Source: Temnopleurus reevesii
Lineage: Eukaryota > Echinodermata > Echinoidea > Temnopleuroida > Temnopleuridae
DNA: 64,000 nt
NCBI GenBank assembly: GCA_036244855.1
Contig: BQKZ01001565.1
Span: forward strand, 30,089 to 94,088
Direction: 5' to 3'
Shown piece by piece: positions 24,565 to 38,092 of this stretch (its first letter is position 1; each line of letters begins with the position of its first letter). The notes beneath the pieces were generated by a model. The model saw only the letters and a list, made by a program, of their open reading frames with translations, was not told where the DNA came from and searched no databases. Both the position numbers and the translations under genes were made by a program.

Positions 24565-24712
24565 AGACCATGGTAGTTTATGTAGTGTTACCTATTAGTG
24601 AGTGTAACTGGGTCTGCATGGGAAGTCTACTCAGCTATTTGCAGATTGTTGGGCAGGTAGCAATGATAGTCTAGCCTTCTAGACACAGTTACCCCTAGGA
24701 CTAGAAGTAAGC
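24565..24712. repeat. Dispersed inverted-repeat sequence, copy 1
   Basis: ATTAGTGAGTGTAACTGGGTCT at 24593 is approximately the inverse of AGACACAGTTACCCCTAGGACTAGAAGTAA near 24679-24708. The right arm also matches AAGACACAGTTACTCTCACTAGAAGTTAA at about 42118. A small repeat family of unknown class. Confidence 0.4.
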
Positions 24713-25740
24713 TTAATATCGCACTTTTAGAACTTAATCAGAAATCTTTATTTTATGATGTAATATTGACTGTATGCCTACTTTCATATATATCATATAT
24801 ATTTGTATATTTTCACATTGCTGATATGCTGAGGCCCCTATTGATACCAATATTTTACTGAAAGGGCAACCAGTTTTAACATGGGAATAAATAAATCAAC
24901 AAAAAAGCCCAAACTGTGCTGTGCTTCCAGACTACGTAGGGCTACAGTAGGGTGGGGTGGGTTAAATTCCATACCCCTCCCTCCGATGTACATGGACTTG
25001 AATGAAAGCCTAACCTGCCAATCACGTCCCTGGCTCAAGCTTTGAAATCTTCGCTGATAAATTCACTTTAGATACAGCAAATTTAGATGCATGAGGGGAC
25101 ATCTTTGCCAGGGAATCCTGAACATCCCTTCCAGGGGAATAATCAGACAAGATATTTTCAAATCCGTCCTAGATTCTACTTTTTTATAAGATTTTGAAAG
25201 GTTGGCATTATGCAACAAGGTGTATAAGAATATAATGTAGTTGTTACACAAGTATATCTATACAACTATAATTGAACTTATTCATACCATATTCTAGCCT
25301 TTAACATTTCTGAAGACTTTTTTAAAACTGTTGTTATATTTTGAAATAGAAGTAACTATATGTAGTAGTGAAAAGGTTTCAAGAAATGGCAATTTTATGC
25401 TCATATTGCACTTAATTAAAGATCAACCGCCAAGTTAAAAGAAAGTAATTGCACATAAGAGCAATACAAGAAACTTTTCAAAGTTTTGAAAAAGTTGATC
25501 GCCATTCCCCTTACCTAAAAAGGAAAGAAGGTAAATTTAAAAAGTGGGTATAAGTGATGAAAATGTTCGGTCTCTCGCTGCCACCATAATTGGTATTGAC
25601 AGGTGTGATAAGGGATGAAACTGGTGTCAGTTGATTCTCTCCTGCGAACACCGTTATATTACCCTCTTGGCTCCTGGTCCTCCAGCGTGAGATCAAGCTG
25701 TGCGCGTACTTACCTCAACCACAGGCACACTGGGGGCCAA

Positions 25741-25970
25741 ATTGACCAGAATTTGCCAGGGGAATTCGGGGTCCAAATTGATGGTGAAAACCCCCTTTTT
25801 TAAAGGGAGTCTTGGATTCTTAAATGGTTAAGTGTATTCTGGGGGATGTTTCTCCCTTTGCAAATTGGTTAAGGTTGATACTTATATCGTTGACTCACCC
25901 TAGAGACTTAATTGACCAGAATTTATCAGGGGAATTAGGGTCCAGACTGTAGGTTGAAGCACCCCTTTAA
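25741..25970. repeat. Two-copy direct duplication, 170-bp period
   Basis: ATTGACCAGAATTTGCCAGG at 25741 and ATTGACCAGAATTTATCAGG at 25911. Similarity continues through GGGGAATT-GGGTCCA and ACCCC-TTT-AA for about 60 bp. Non-coding. Confidence 0.75.
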
Positions 25971-26559
25971 TGAGCCAAATTCAGAAGTTGTATCATTCCG
26001 CCGTGGCTTTTTAGATTACAGGAAACCGCTGGACTGGGGAGAAATAGGTCCAGGAGTTTCTTAGAAACCAGAAATGTATGAGACTATGACAGAATAGAAG
26101 TAACATTTACTATCCAAAGAAATAGAGCATTTATAAAGCATGTCGCTTTGGGTCAGAAAAAAAAATCATACTCTAGTCACCAGAACTTCTAACAAAGGTC
26201 TCTACATCGCACATTGCCAGAAAAAGGTTAGCAGGCTTATGTATTACCAATGTAATACCAGTTGGTTGTATCTTAGAATATGCAGGACCAATAACTTATA
26301 AAATTGAATCATTCCCTTTTTTAACCAAAGGTTTAGAATTATGGATATAAAACTGGTTGAATCAGCTAAATATTATTAAGATATTCAACAATGTTGGTAA
26401 TTTGCTTTTAATATAAAGGTGTAGATGCATTCAACCTAGATGATAAGTGAAATGTATGTCATAAGTTTAGCCTCTTATGCATCATATCAGGTTTCAAACC
26501 CTGTGTGTGGGTCTCCCTTCTACTTTGACATATTTTCCTAGCTCCAAGCATTTATATTC

Positions 26560-26830
26560 ATCTCCCCTCCCTGTGATGACTTCGAGGTTCACTTTGAAAA
26601 CTGTAAGAAACCGTTTTAGGGCAGCCCATGCACTGGTTTTCTCTGAATCTGCAGAGGCGAGTTATGCCTGCGATTCCTGCATGTCGCAGCTTATTAGGCA
26701 CGCAGTCTCGTAGACGAAGCAGATTACGAATAGCGTACAACGTCGACATTACACTGATAGAGGGAGTGGCATCCACTTCTCGCATTCAATTATTTCAGAG
26801 TGTTACTCGGCGCAGACCCCCAGGATCAAA
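26560..26830. promoter_or_regulatory. Candidate conserved non-coding island
   Basis: Balanced, CpG-bearing, non-repetitive DNA (CTCGTAGACGAAGCAGATTA, GTACAACGTCGACATTAC). Three overlapping frames on both strands stay open by chance and none resembles a known protein. Confidence 0.2.
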
Positions 26831-29800
26831 TTTTCACAAGATTTTCTGTTTTTGCCTCTAGCTTAATGAAAGTGTCGGTATTCATTAGATCATGAATTGT
26901 CGATTTGCATGGAGAGGACTTTGATGAGTGGCACGTCGTACTTGTGGGTAGAAAGATTAGATTTCAAACTCTCATAGACAAAATCGGCAAACATTTTTCT
27001 GTCAGGATATCTGCAAATTGTAGTACAGATTTACCTAAATGTACAGAAAAAAGACTGACTAAAATATATGAAGCAGACCTATTTGAACCTAAAAAATAAG
27101 CAAATTAGCATCTGTTTCTACTATCATAACCTCATCCGTTTAAATAATTCGGAGCAGCAAATAGTCACAGTTGAACTTGTCTTGCATTTTAGTTTTGAAT
27201 TGCAAGTACAAAATTAGAAATCTTGTGTTAGATGCACTTAAGAACCCCAGCAATTTTTGCCAATTTCCCTTGTAGATATGACTATTGACGTAGCTTATGA
27301 TTATATAGAAATGCACACGTACTTCTTACTCAAAGATTGCACAAAATCAAACTTGTGCCTATATTACACCCTGCAACAATATAGAACACATTCCCGCTTG
27401 GAGATTAACTATGAACAAATATTAGTGTATTTCAAATATGACGCTTTTAAATAATTCTAATATGACCACAGGGTAATTCTCATTAACTACACGACGCATG
27501 TCAAGGATCACAGGAGGAAAATTAGATAAATCCTTTAATAAGATCTGAAAATTTTATCCTTCCTAAACAAAAACAAAACAGGGAGTGAAATTAACCTTTC
27601 CCTAGGAACAGAGAAGTCACAGGGGGCCTTATATTAACTCCTTTTTTTAAATGGACTGTAGAATCGGTGCAGCTATCTAACGCTGTTATCAAATGCGGAG
27701 AAAGTACATCGGGAATGAAAGGGCATTTAGAATCCGCTTAGCGTGGCTGACGAACGAGCCTCTTGCAAAGCAGATTATGCTACCCATTTTCCATGTGTGG
27801 CGTTTCTCGGCTCTGAGCTGTGCTCACAATGTATTTCGCTGTTAAGCCTTGAACCTTCCGTGCTTAAAGATGCGCCGATGACATTGAAAATGAGGAGGTT
27901 AAAATCCGACAAGATTGTGAAGAGAAAAAAAAATTGACTGGAATGTTAAAAAAAGAAGGAGGAGAATAGATAGGCTGAATCATATACTGTTTGGTATGTG
28001 GAAAATACAGGAAAATGTTATGATATAAATATTATTTTATCATTAATATCTTATCAATAAGAAAAGCCCTTTTGAATAATGCCAAACTTGATGTAAAACG
28101 GTGATATCGAAGGTATTTTCTTATATTTTATGAACTCCTTTTCAAAGATTAACATTTTTCTTAAATTTTGCTTGTAAAAAAATTGATAGATTTTAGAAAG
28201 AAATTGATTGAAAACAAATTCATGAAAATTTGCTGGACCTGTAGAATATAAATCTACATTCATTATTCAATATAAACAGTGTACTGTGTAACACATACAG
28301 TAAAATTGGAGTACCAATATATTGAATAGAGGAATGAAAAGTGTGTATACTATCAGTATATTTTGTTTCATGAATCGACTATGCAATTGGAGATAAAAAA
28401 GGAATAAAATATGATAGATTTGGCAGATTACCTAGCAACGAGCTTGATGTATTGGTTTTAATTTGAATTTGTTGGTTCCCATGAGGATCATTAGCAGGTT
28501 CTGTAATGTTTGATGCACTTCTCCAGCCATGAATTTCATTACTGAAAGCGTTTCCACGAACCACAGAATCCAAACATCTAGATGGGCGTTTGGTGATGCG
28601 CAGCCCCTTTTTGCGTTGAGCAAGCATTTGGATAATGCTTGGTTTGCTTTTGTGTGGTGTGCATTTTGGTGTTAATGCATCACTGGAGTTAGGCAGTGTG
28701 GACAATCCAGAGCTCTGTCATTATAGAAAACAGCAATGATTAAGTCAAAAATTGCAGAGATGCTAACTATTCCAGAATATGCACGAGATGTATTTTCATA
28801 TGAATTCAAGACTTCAAACATGAGAGAATAGCTGAGAGTATGGTTATAATTGTCATGCTTTTTCTTCAGCTGTTTCACTATTCACATTTTAATTGTACTT
28901 CATGCATATTCCCGAATGGTTGGCACCTCTGAAATTGAAGAGTTGTTTTCACTCCTGGCATGTTGATGTTTGATATTCTTGTGAAAGGAAATCAAAATTC
29001 AATTTTTCAATTGCTTTTGGAATGATTAGTTAATGTTCAAGCACAGTATTTGCAGTGTGAATATTTTTGTATTGCTAGTAAGTGATGTATGCAGTTGGGA
29101 GTATCATCTTGAATTCCACATAGGTTGATGCCATATATGAAGACAAGTTGAATTGAAACACAACTAATTATCCTTTAATCTATCAATCGATCCATCACAC
29201 TTCATGGGTAATTTAGATTGTTTCAATTTCATTTAATTTTTTCATGATTAATGATATAATAAGTATTAATGATCTAATTAAATAGATAAAAAGTAAATTG
29301 TCTCCTTATCTAACACATTGCACCTATACGGTCAAATAGAAAATGTTACAAAAAATATTTTGTCCTTTACATTGTTAACATTTTATACATATTTTGTAGT
29401 TTGAGTACATTAGACATGTAAAAATATTAGTGTAAATTTTATATCAAGTGCCTTTTTGACAATAAAGTTTTATTTGTGCACCATAAGAAAATGCACGAGT
29501 GAAAAATACTTTGTTTTAATGAATTGAGATGGACAATTGTATAATTCATTGTTTATTTAGAATCATTTTTACAAGCATTTGATGATTTTCACTTTCTTTC
29601 TTTTTGGATCTTTTTCTCACCAATAAGTGGATCAAATTGAAGATTTTTTCTATTTAACGAAAATCTATTGTAAAGAATAGAATTTCAAATGAATTGCTTT
29701 GATTGTATCCCATTACATTTTATTGAAACAGTGATATTTCAATTAAAATCTTTTCTCTAATGTGAGCATGAATAAGATGTAAAAGCCACTATCACTATGT

Positions 29801-31999
29801 CCTACAATAAGCAATATGGTTCAAATAAACCAAGAGCTTGTCTCAACTCAGTCTGTTGGAGGTGTAAGCAGAACGATGCCTGATTGCCCCCCTTAACCTC
29901 CCCATGAGATTACGAGCAGTGCTCTGCTGGAAAGCTTGGCTGCTTTCTACTGTGTAACAATCCACTGTGTCCCAATGGTATTTGTATATTTTTGTTGTAG
30001 GGTCTTCACAAACAATTTTTTTTCTTACAATCAATGATGAAGTTACCTCACAAAAATAGAATAGATTCGTTAGTTTGATATATACAGATAAATAAATTAA
30101 TTAATGTATAAATATTAAATGGATGAATAGAGTATATATGGTACATTGCTTATGATAGTCTGTTGGTTAAATATTAGTTTTAAGAAATTATGATAATTAT
30201 CTCTCAAAAATAAAATGTCCTGAAAGGGGGGTTTCTTTAAGAAATTGCAAATTATTATTTCAACTCTTATGGCTCAGATTTTGTAATGTATTCTTTATTT
30301 AAAGCAAATATATTTTTATTTTTATGAAAAGCATGCTATAATTTGTAATATCTTTTTTTTTAAATCTTGAACAAATTTGAATATGCAGATTTTCTATGGC
30401 AATTTACAAAGTTTTCTGTGAAGGGTGAGCTGAAATCATTTTACCAATTTTCAAGCACCATTGAAAAATTTGCCAAATTTGTTTTCTTTGAATTCAGGAA
30501 AGACTGTTTTAAAAATACAACAGACTTACCACACTAACCAAACAGTTTCCATGGTAAATGAGCGATAATGAGATTCTACCATTTTTTTTTCAATTTGAGC
30601 TACTGAGATGAGGGGGTGTATTGTGGTCAGGATCAATAACTAATTATCTGCCTCAGACCTAAGAAGCTATAACTCGGTTAAGTGACCCTCCACTGAAGAG
30701 GGGCGACCATTATACCCCCCTTTGCATCGTTTGGGGGGTCTGAAAGAAGGCGCGGTCTTTGTGAGTCCCGGCGAAGTCAAGGAAGTCACCCATTGTGTAG
30801 CAATTCAGAGGATGAAGCGCGTAACTGGACTATAGGGGGATTAAGCGTTCTAACCCCAATAAACATCAGCTTGTTCTGATAGGATTAAAATCATACACTT
30901 TAGGTCAGTTATCCATCCCCCCTGACTTGAAGGTCACTCATGGTTTTTGTCCGGTGAAAAAAGTGAAGAAAATTGTCTATTTTGGTTAATAATTAATTTC
31001 AAAGTAGATATCATGACAAAGGTAGTTTCTGACATTTGTTTTATATATCTTATTACTAGCTATTACAAATTTCTATATATTGCTCAATTATATAATCAAC
31101 ACTTTTCTGTGTACACTTCGGGGGAGGGGGGGGGGTGTCTTGATGAGTGTATGATTTGTAAACTTGTGAAAATGTTAATAATCATGAATGACCGATTAGT
31201 TTATTAGCATGAACTGGTAAATTGGATTTAAAAATAATGATGAAATAATTGGGGCAGTGTCGAATAACTATCGCAGCTTTCTTCTTCTCTGGAGAGCAAC
31301 TTGGTTATTCTAGGTTGTTTTAAGACATTGGGCTTCTAATATTTCTCAACATATCAATTCACCAGAGAGTTCTAACCTCCCTTTATACATGTACCTTGCA
31401 TATTGTAGGTAGAACATTTTTGCCTAACTATTTGTAAGTCTTCTTTTCCCCCAATAGCAATGATCATTGAGGCCTGCCTTGCTTCTGATTCCTAAGATTA
31501 ATAACTATTACAACATCACATTAAATGCCCAATATCTTTTACTTTCTTTAAATGTTATTAACAAGAAGCTTCAAATAAACAGCTTTTATGACTCGAGATG
31601 GTGAAATTTTATTGATTGATGAAACATTCTTATTTCCCCGTTTCATTTATTTGATAACGCACAATCACAATGGAGGAATCAAAAAGGAGATTTGCTAATG
31701 TTAAAGTGGAATATATGAAATAAATTGAAGGTTACATCTGAAATTGATTATTTTTAGGAATAAAGCGAGGGTGGTTGGGATGAGTATGATGAGGGCTCTA
31801 GAGATCGTGTGGGGATAGTGGTATTATGATGATAACGTTTGATGTCTTTATAAGATTGCCTGACTGACCATAGCGTTAGTCTGTATTATGGGAAGCTATT
31901 GAACAGTTGGTGGTTTGAATGGGTGCGGAATAACTGTGCAGCATTGAAGAGGGCCCCCTCTTTGGTGTTCGCTGAAGAGGGAAAAGTCTGATTGTGCAG
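26831..31999. other. AT-rich non-coding DNA
   Basis: Very AT-rich between 28.9 and 30.6 kb. A GC-richer stretch at 30650-30880 is non-repetitive. Only the element at 28755 is classifiable. Confidence 0.6.
28755..28931 (+). mobile_element. CAGRG-ended miniature transposon, copy 2
   Basis: A 177-bp element starting CAGAGATGCTAACTATTCCA and ending CGAATGGTTGGCACCTCTG, with terminal inverted repeats of about 24 bp. It is flanked by a perfect 6-bp duplication AAATTG (28749-28754 and 28932-28937). It aligns along most of its length with the element at 45136, for example over TTCAGCTGTTTCACTATTCA. Confidence 0.82.
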
Positions 32000-32215
32000 A
32001 CATGACAGCAGGCGTAACAGATGACCCCATCAGCATGGTAATGAGTGGATCGCCCATTCAGGAGCAGTTAGTCGACTGCGAACTATAGGGGCTTCCGTTG
32101 CAGAGACTAAAAAGTCTGCCCTGATTGCCTTCTACAAAGGCAAATTTAGCGGACAAAAGCCCGCCATTTACCGATCAGCCCTGCTTGATAGCAGATTGCC
32201 AGTGAAATGGGATTG
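32000..32215. promoter_or_regulatory. Candidate conserved non-coding island
   Basis: Non-repetitive, higher-GC stretch (GGATCGCCCATTCAGGAGCA, GTTAGTCGACTGCGAAC) within AT-rich sequence. No frame with a recognisable motif. Confidence 0.2.
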
Positions 32216-35200
32216 AATTGTAGAAAAAGGGCGAGAGAAAGGAGTTTGGAGATGATAAAGAGGGGGAAAGTGAAGAATGTCCTTCCTTTTTTATTATCTG
32301 TCTCACTTTACGGTGAGATTTATTTGTGGGTTTTGGCATTCTTCTGCTCCTGCTAATTACAGTCTCAATGTTCGCAGAAAAGAAACACGCAGCTCTATGT
32401 AATTGGTCTCAATCTAGCGGATCCAAAAGCTCACTCTCGACCCGGCTTTGCTTGCAGGAATTCACACTACGATTCAAACAAGTGCCGCTATCATTGCCCC
32501 GCAATTATCCCTCTCACACTACAATAGACAAGTGAATAAGAGGATGAAACGACAACATCGTCTATCTGTAATTTATACCTCCTTTTCTCTCCTTCGCTGC
32601 CCATTTATCCCTTTCTTGCTCCCGCCCTTCTATTGATACTTACCACTAGCTTGTGATCTTTCTAAGTTTCAATTCTCCACTTTTCCTTGAGATATTTTAA
32701 AGTCAGTGGAACTTAAAGAACGCTTTCTGGAATCGTATATATTTTTTAGAAGTAAAGTCTTACTCATGCCTACTTATATATTCGCTTACCTTATCAACTT
32801 TGGAGAAAAATAGAGAGTTGTATTTCCTCGGTGATGATTATAAAGATTATCATGCTCCTTTTTTGATAATTCATAGTAAGGTATAATAGAGTTATTGGAG
32901 ATATGGAACTTTTCATCATATATGGTACAAATTTACAATTTGAATATTGCTGGTGTCCATGAAAAGTTATGCGTAAATATATCATAAAGAATAAGAATTC
33001 CAAGGATATTCTGTAGGCCTGTATGAAATGTTCAATCTTCATAAAATATACGTTTGAATTGAATTTCGTGCTGCAAAAAAAGAGGCATAATGCGATTAAA
33101 AAGTCATTTTGTCGCGAATAATGAAGCACATCGTTACCATAGAAAGTTGTATGAGTACAATGATTCTCTTTAAGGTTATTGCGCGGAAAGTAAGGCCGCT
33201 CTCATCATCTCAATTGAGTGTGCTTAATCGGCATTCTTTGTAGTTTCTTGCTTTATTCAGGGCCTGAAAGCGTAAATAGAACTGTCTTCGATCAAACCAA
33301 ATGGATGATTTTAATAGGATAGAGTCATTTACAGTAATTAATGTCAGGAAGGGTGATTTGTATTAAATCCCACTTAACACAGTAACAATTGTATAGAAAT
33401 AGGAGGGAGAGCCAGAGTTGAAATCAAGTAAAAAATAAAAGTGTTGTAGAGAACGATACATAAAGAAAAAAGTGAGAGTGAAGGAATATATGAAATATAT
33501 CGACAATTGAATAGAAGTCTGAAAATGAAAATAAAATGAAGATGTTATTTTCCTGCTCTAGATTACTTTTTAAGCAGAGCACTGCAATTTCTTTTGAAGA
33601 CATTGAAATGAAATTGTCAATATTGCTTGTCAGTGCTGAAATGCACAAAATGTATTTTTTTGCTTGTTTTGTTAAGATAGTAGTAGGCAGCTAAAATAAA
33701 ATGGAATTGAGAATCATAAAACGTCAGGTTTGAAATTTACAATTCAAATTTTTCTAGTTATTTATTTGATACATAATTGTCGTTATTGTTGTCGTCATTA
33801 TTACTGTTATTTTTATCATTATTATTATAATCATCATTATCAAAGTCTGCATAACACATATTGATTGGCAATTAAAAAAAATTTGTATTGAGAACTTGCT
33901 GAATTACTGAACGTACAGTATATCACAATTTTACTACCCATCTTCAGTTCAGAGGATGTTATGGTTCAAGTTTGTGTATTTATCCTGCGCTACAATTCCC
34001 ATTTGGTCTCGCATATTCCTCGTCACAGTCCAAATCTCCTGTGTGAGTCTACTTTATTCGCTGTTTACATTCTACTAAAGAGCCTGCACCCCACGGACCA
34101 AGAGAGACCATCAATTTTTCTGTCTCTCTCTAAAACTTTTGACACTTTCCAGTTTCCCCTGTGGAATGCCTCTGCTGGCCAAGTTCTCTCAGTTTTTCGA
34201 CTTGGCAGGGTCGAGGAAAAAGGCAGACAAAAAGTGATCATAAAAGAGAACAGGATGATATCATATCTAATAGGTACTTCAATATGGACAAGAAAATAAA
34301 CAGAGTTTGAGTGTGGGGCTGTAATGTGTCAGACAATTGACTAGACATTCCTCCCATTTTGATACAGAGGAGATAGACAAGAATTATAGCTGGATATTTT
34401 ATAATAATTGTAGTTTCTATTGATATGATTTATTTACTTATTCTTAGTGCTGAATTTCTTCTTTTCAATTAGGCAAAAAACAAAATAAATTGTTCGGATG
34501 CCCTCAAATGCTATGTTTGAAAAAAAGTGTGAGTCATTTGGAAAAATTTTGTATTATAGTCTTTAATGTTTTTAACACAATTCATACAATTCATTAAGAA
34601 AATTAGACTTGAAAGGAAGCGAAAAGCCAAATATCATCTGAAAATGATTTTTCAGGTTGTATTCCACACATTTATTCATAATTGTGCTTTGATTTTTTTT
34701 CTTCAATATTAGTGAAAGTTTAAAAAAAGTTCCAGTCATGCCATTTTCAGAGGGTCAGATCACTTGAGGGCATTCAAACAATATTTTTAGCCGTATGATA
34801 CAGACAGTATGCTGCAAGATGATAAACAGAAAAGAAAGAAAAAAATTATCTGTATCTTGGTCTAACTTGATTCAATTTATATTCAAAGTGTGAGTTGATT
34901 TTATGGGGTATTTGTTCTTATACTTTTATCATCACCACTTACAGCTGTTATATCTACGGAAATATTACCACATAAAGTAAACTTGTCATTTATGACTACG
35001 ATGTCATTGAACTTAGAAATAAACTTGGTACATGTAAACCAATATATTTTTCATTCTGTCTCTTTTCCCCTTTTTTCTCATCATTTTTTTAACAAATGCT
35101 TGTTCTTTCCTGGTATTTAAACTTTGAAAACATGGAAGATTGTAAAGTATGCTCTCTTTTTTTACATTTTATCAGTCTTAATCTCAGTCTTCTTTGCTCA

Positions 35201-36039
35201 AGATTTTATCGTAAAGAGACACTAGGGAAAGAGCATTTGTCTGCTTGTATGTATGTCAGAGATAGGATCAAGAGAGGGCGGTATGCCAGATTTAGAGAAC
35301 ATGAACTCCCAGAGCGAGTCTCTTTGGAAGGCAAGTGCTTAAATTCCAATGTAGTTAGAGGCCTTGTATCTATTATTCAGCGGGGAGCTAATAATTTGCA
35401 CTGTAAAAGTCATCACCACCTAATGCAATTTGACACTCCAGAAAGCAAGTTCAAATCTTGAAATGTGTTTAACAAACAAACAAAAAATGAATATGAGTGG
35501 GATTTATAATGGGGAGAAGAAGGGGAAAAAATTGGGAAGGGAAAGACATTTTGAAAGGCCTGGGATTCTGATGGAAGAAGCCGCAGGGAGAATTAAGACA
35601 CCTGTGTTTCTTGTTTGCGAAATCGTCGGGGGAATCGACAGGAGTGTGATGTAATCAGGCGAATAAATAAGATATGAAGTTCAAAAGCAATGATCTATTT
35701 TTAAGTTGGTTGGAATATCCATGCAAATCTTTTGGTGTTCATGTGTGAAGCAGGGTGAGAAATATTCCACCTGACCCAGTATTTGTCGAGGATATTAATC
35801 GCTGAATATAAATGTGTTTAGAATCGTATCAACATCCTTCAATTTACCCTCAATTAGTGACTCTCGTTTATAAACCTACTTGTGATTGGTATGATTGATG
35901 TATGTGATTTTGTTACTGTATGAACAATATTAAGAAAAATTATACTCACAGAAACGAATTGGACTAGTAATTGCTGTACAGGGTGTGAAAGTAAGGCAAA
36001 CTAAACCTATGTAGAATTATGTGGTAATTGTCTAGTACT
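32216..36039. other. Non-coding DNA
   Basis: Contains a degenerate ATT/GTT triplet stretch at 33780-33842 and the inverted-repeat element at 34482. The 121-residue frame at 35096-35461 has no recognisable motif. Confidence 0.55.
34482..34790. mobile_element. Inverted-repeat element, about 300 bp
   Basis: ATTGTTCGGATGCCCTCAAATG near 34489 pairs with CACTTGAGGGCATTCAAACAAT near 34761-34782 (3-4 mismatches). The pairing extends weakly into the flanking A/T runs. The interior is AT-rich and non-coding. The exact ends and any target duplication are unclear. Confidence 0.5.
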
Positions 36040-36366
36040 CAATTTTCTCCCCAGTTTTATATTTAGCCAATGTCTTTTAAAAGATGAAACCATTTCTTTA
36101 TGCCCCTATCCTCTATTTAACATAAACATTGAATCATACAAAAATGAGATGAAAAAAATGTGAAAAAATACGAGGATAAAAACATGACGGCTTGTTATCG
36201 ATTACCCAATTTTCTCTCCCACTTTCATATTTGGCCAATATCATCACTTGACAGATTAAACCAATTCTTTTTTTTCTTCATCTACTATCTAACACCAACA
36301 TTGAATCATACAAAAATGAGATGAAAAAAATGCTGCAAATATGAGGAGAAAAACATGACGATTTGA
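36040..36366. repeat. Two-copy tandem duplication, about 170-bp period
   Basis: CAATTTTCTC-CC at 36040 and 36207, and the nearly identical ACATTGAATCATACAAAAAT at 36126 and 36298, each followed by GAGATGAAAAAAATG and AAAACATGACG. Confidence 0.85.
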
Positions 36367-36375
36367 AATTGTGGC

Positions 36376-36560
36376 TCGTCACTCACTCCTAGCTAGTGCA
36401 GACCGCCTTTGATGGTGGAGGGGTATCGCATGGCGTCTGATTGGAGCCTAGCAGCCTAAGATCGCATCTGTTGGGCCCATTCCAAGCCGAGGCAAGCCCC
36501 ATAAAATAGGCAGCAGAAATACTCTATAAATCTCCGCAACTACCCCGAGCTTGACCTCCA
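36376..36560. promoter_or_regulatory. Candidate conserved non-coding island
   Basis: GGGTATCGCATGGCGTCTGA, AAGATCGCATCTGTTGGGCC and CTCTATAAATCTCCGC. This is non-repetitive CpG-bearing sequence between two unrelated tandem duplications. The TATAAA at about 36524 has no clear initiator. Confidence 0.2.
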
Positions 36561-36635
36561 AACACGCAGCCAAATCTCCCTCATTTTCGCTCTCCGTATG
36601 CCCCCACGTTTTCCTTCTCCTGTTTTTTCTTCTCC

Positions 36636-36890
36636 ATCATCCTTCTCTGCGATTTTTTTCCCTGATCAGTTTCTGTCTGGCTGTTGATTTTTTTCACTTT
36701 CACACTTTCTTTAATGATTTTCTCACTTTTTAACATTTTTTTTTCATGTTTTCAATTTATTTCCTTCTCCAGAATCCTTCTCTGCTAAGTTTCTGTCTAG
36801 TCATTTTTGTTTTACACTTTCGCACTTTGTTTCTTCAACGATTTTCTCACTTCTTGACATCTTTTTCATGTCTTCAATTTATTTGTTGAT
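36636..36890. repeat. Two-copy tandem duplication, about 135-bp period
   Basis: CCTTCTCTGC at 36641 and 36776. Each is followed by AGTTTCTGTCT, CACTTTC-CACTTT, ATTTTCTCACTT and TTCATGT-TTCAATTTATTT. Confidence 0.85.
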
Positions 36891-36895
36891 CTTTT

Positions 36896-36971
36896 AACCC
36901 ATCTACTACTGAATTCTGTAATGCCCAAAAACTTTGTGTAGGGACGACCCAGTTCCAGTAGTCAATTGGTT
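36896..36971 (-). mobile_element. piggyBac-like miniature element, copy 3 of 6 (reverse orientation)
   Basis: Read on the minus strand it matches the other copies: AACCAATTGACTACTGGAAC at its start, CCCTACACAAAG inside, GATGGGTT at its end. Both flanks read TTAA (36894-36897 and 36970-36973), so this copy shows the intact target duplication best. Confidence 0.78.
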
Positions 36972-38040
36972 AAATGTTATTCTTTTTCTGCAGTGATAAG
37001 AAATCTCTAATAAAAGAATGGATATCACATTGATCTCTGATAAGCTGAAATGTTTTCCCAAAACGATTCTGATTTTATCTCGATGATCTTTTGTAGGATG
37101 AAAATGTGTTTTTTGTACACTTTTTGGTTGAATTGTTTTAGTTCATAAGCTCAAATATGTGCTTTTTCTTCCTTATGTTGTTTGCTCTTACTTTTTCCAT
37201 TTCCCTTTGGAAATCCATAATCCTATATATGATATCTTAATTTTAGTTTCCTTGCAAGTATATGAATACAAAAAAAAAATGTCAGGTAAGAATCTCTTTC
37301 AATCTGCCAAGCTGTAATCTTGAATCATCATTGTTAATAAAAACAAAGAGAAAAAGAAAGAAAAAAACACTTGGATGAATATAGGAATTCATTTTCTTGG
37401 AAATAACTTCAAATTATTTTAATACATTTAAAAAGTTACATTATCATGTCTTGGAAATACCCAAGTGTCCTCCTATGAGAATGTCAGGATAATCAATTTC
37501 ATTTTTAGAAAGAAAAAGGTTGATGTATCTGTATAAATCCTGACAAAGTATTATAAAGTTTAGTAATATCAATAAAAAATGAAGTGTGTTCCCTTGTGAA
37601 CATGATTATAAATATCTCCAGTATATGTCTAGACGATTTATTAAAACCCAAATTGAAAACATACTCGATTAAAGATATTAATAGTTCATAGTCTTTTGGG
37701 TCTACCCAAATTAACCACAGATTTGTCTGTTTTTGAATAAATCTGATAACGTGCCATTGTGTTGTTAATTCATTTGGGGTCTGCCATGGAACTGGACCGG
37801 GGAACCGAAAGGTATGACAAAGCACCTTCCAACGAAAAGGTATTTGGGGGTTTCCTCTGCCCCCGTCCTGCTGGCGGGGGAAGAGAGGGAGAGGGGTAGA
37901 CTTTCTGCTGGGAGAGGCTGGGTAGTAGAGGAGGAGTTCAAGTTTGTTGTCGAGGGGAAAAATTTTAGGAATGATTTCGCTATTAGGCATGGGAATGTAT
38001 GATTTGTGTCAAGGTTATTTTCGAGACAAGAGAAGACAAG

Positions 38041-38092
38041 GATAGAGAGACAGAGTGAGAGAGAAAGAGAGAGAACGAGAGAAAAAGATAGG
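38041..38092. repeat. GA-rich microsatellite
   Basis: GATAGAGAGACAGAGTGAGA and similar purine runs. Confidence 0.8.

Larger units (their letters stand above)
22141..25740. other. Non-coding DNA with scattered repeat fragments
   Basis: Besides the elements listed separately there are CpG-bearing stretches at 22830-22920 and 24380-24540 and a poly-C run near 23766. No gene. Confidence 0.6.

Noticed and set aside
35096..35461. 121-residue + strand frame with a basic middle part
   Set aside because: No similarity that I recognise; a frame of this length is expected by chance in 64 kb.
37505..37990. 161-residue minus-strand frame
   Set aside because: Longest non-repetitive frame in its region, but the composition is mixed, no motif is recognised and part lies over GGGAGAGG-rich sequence. 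Likely chance.
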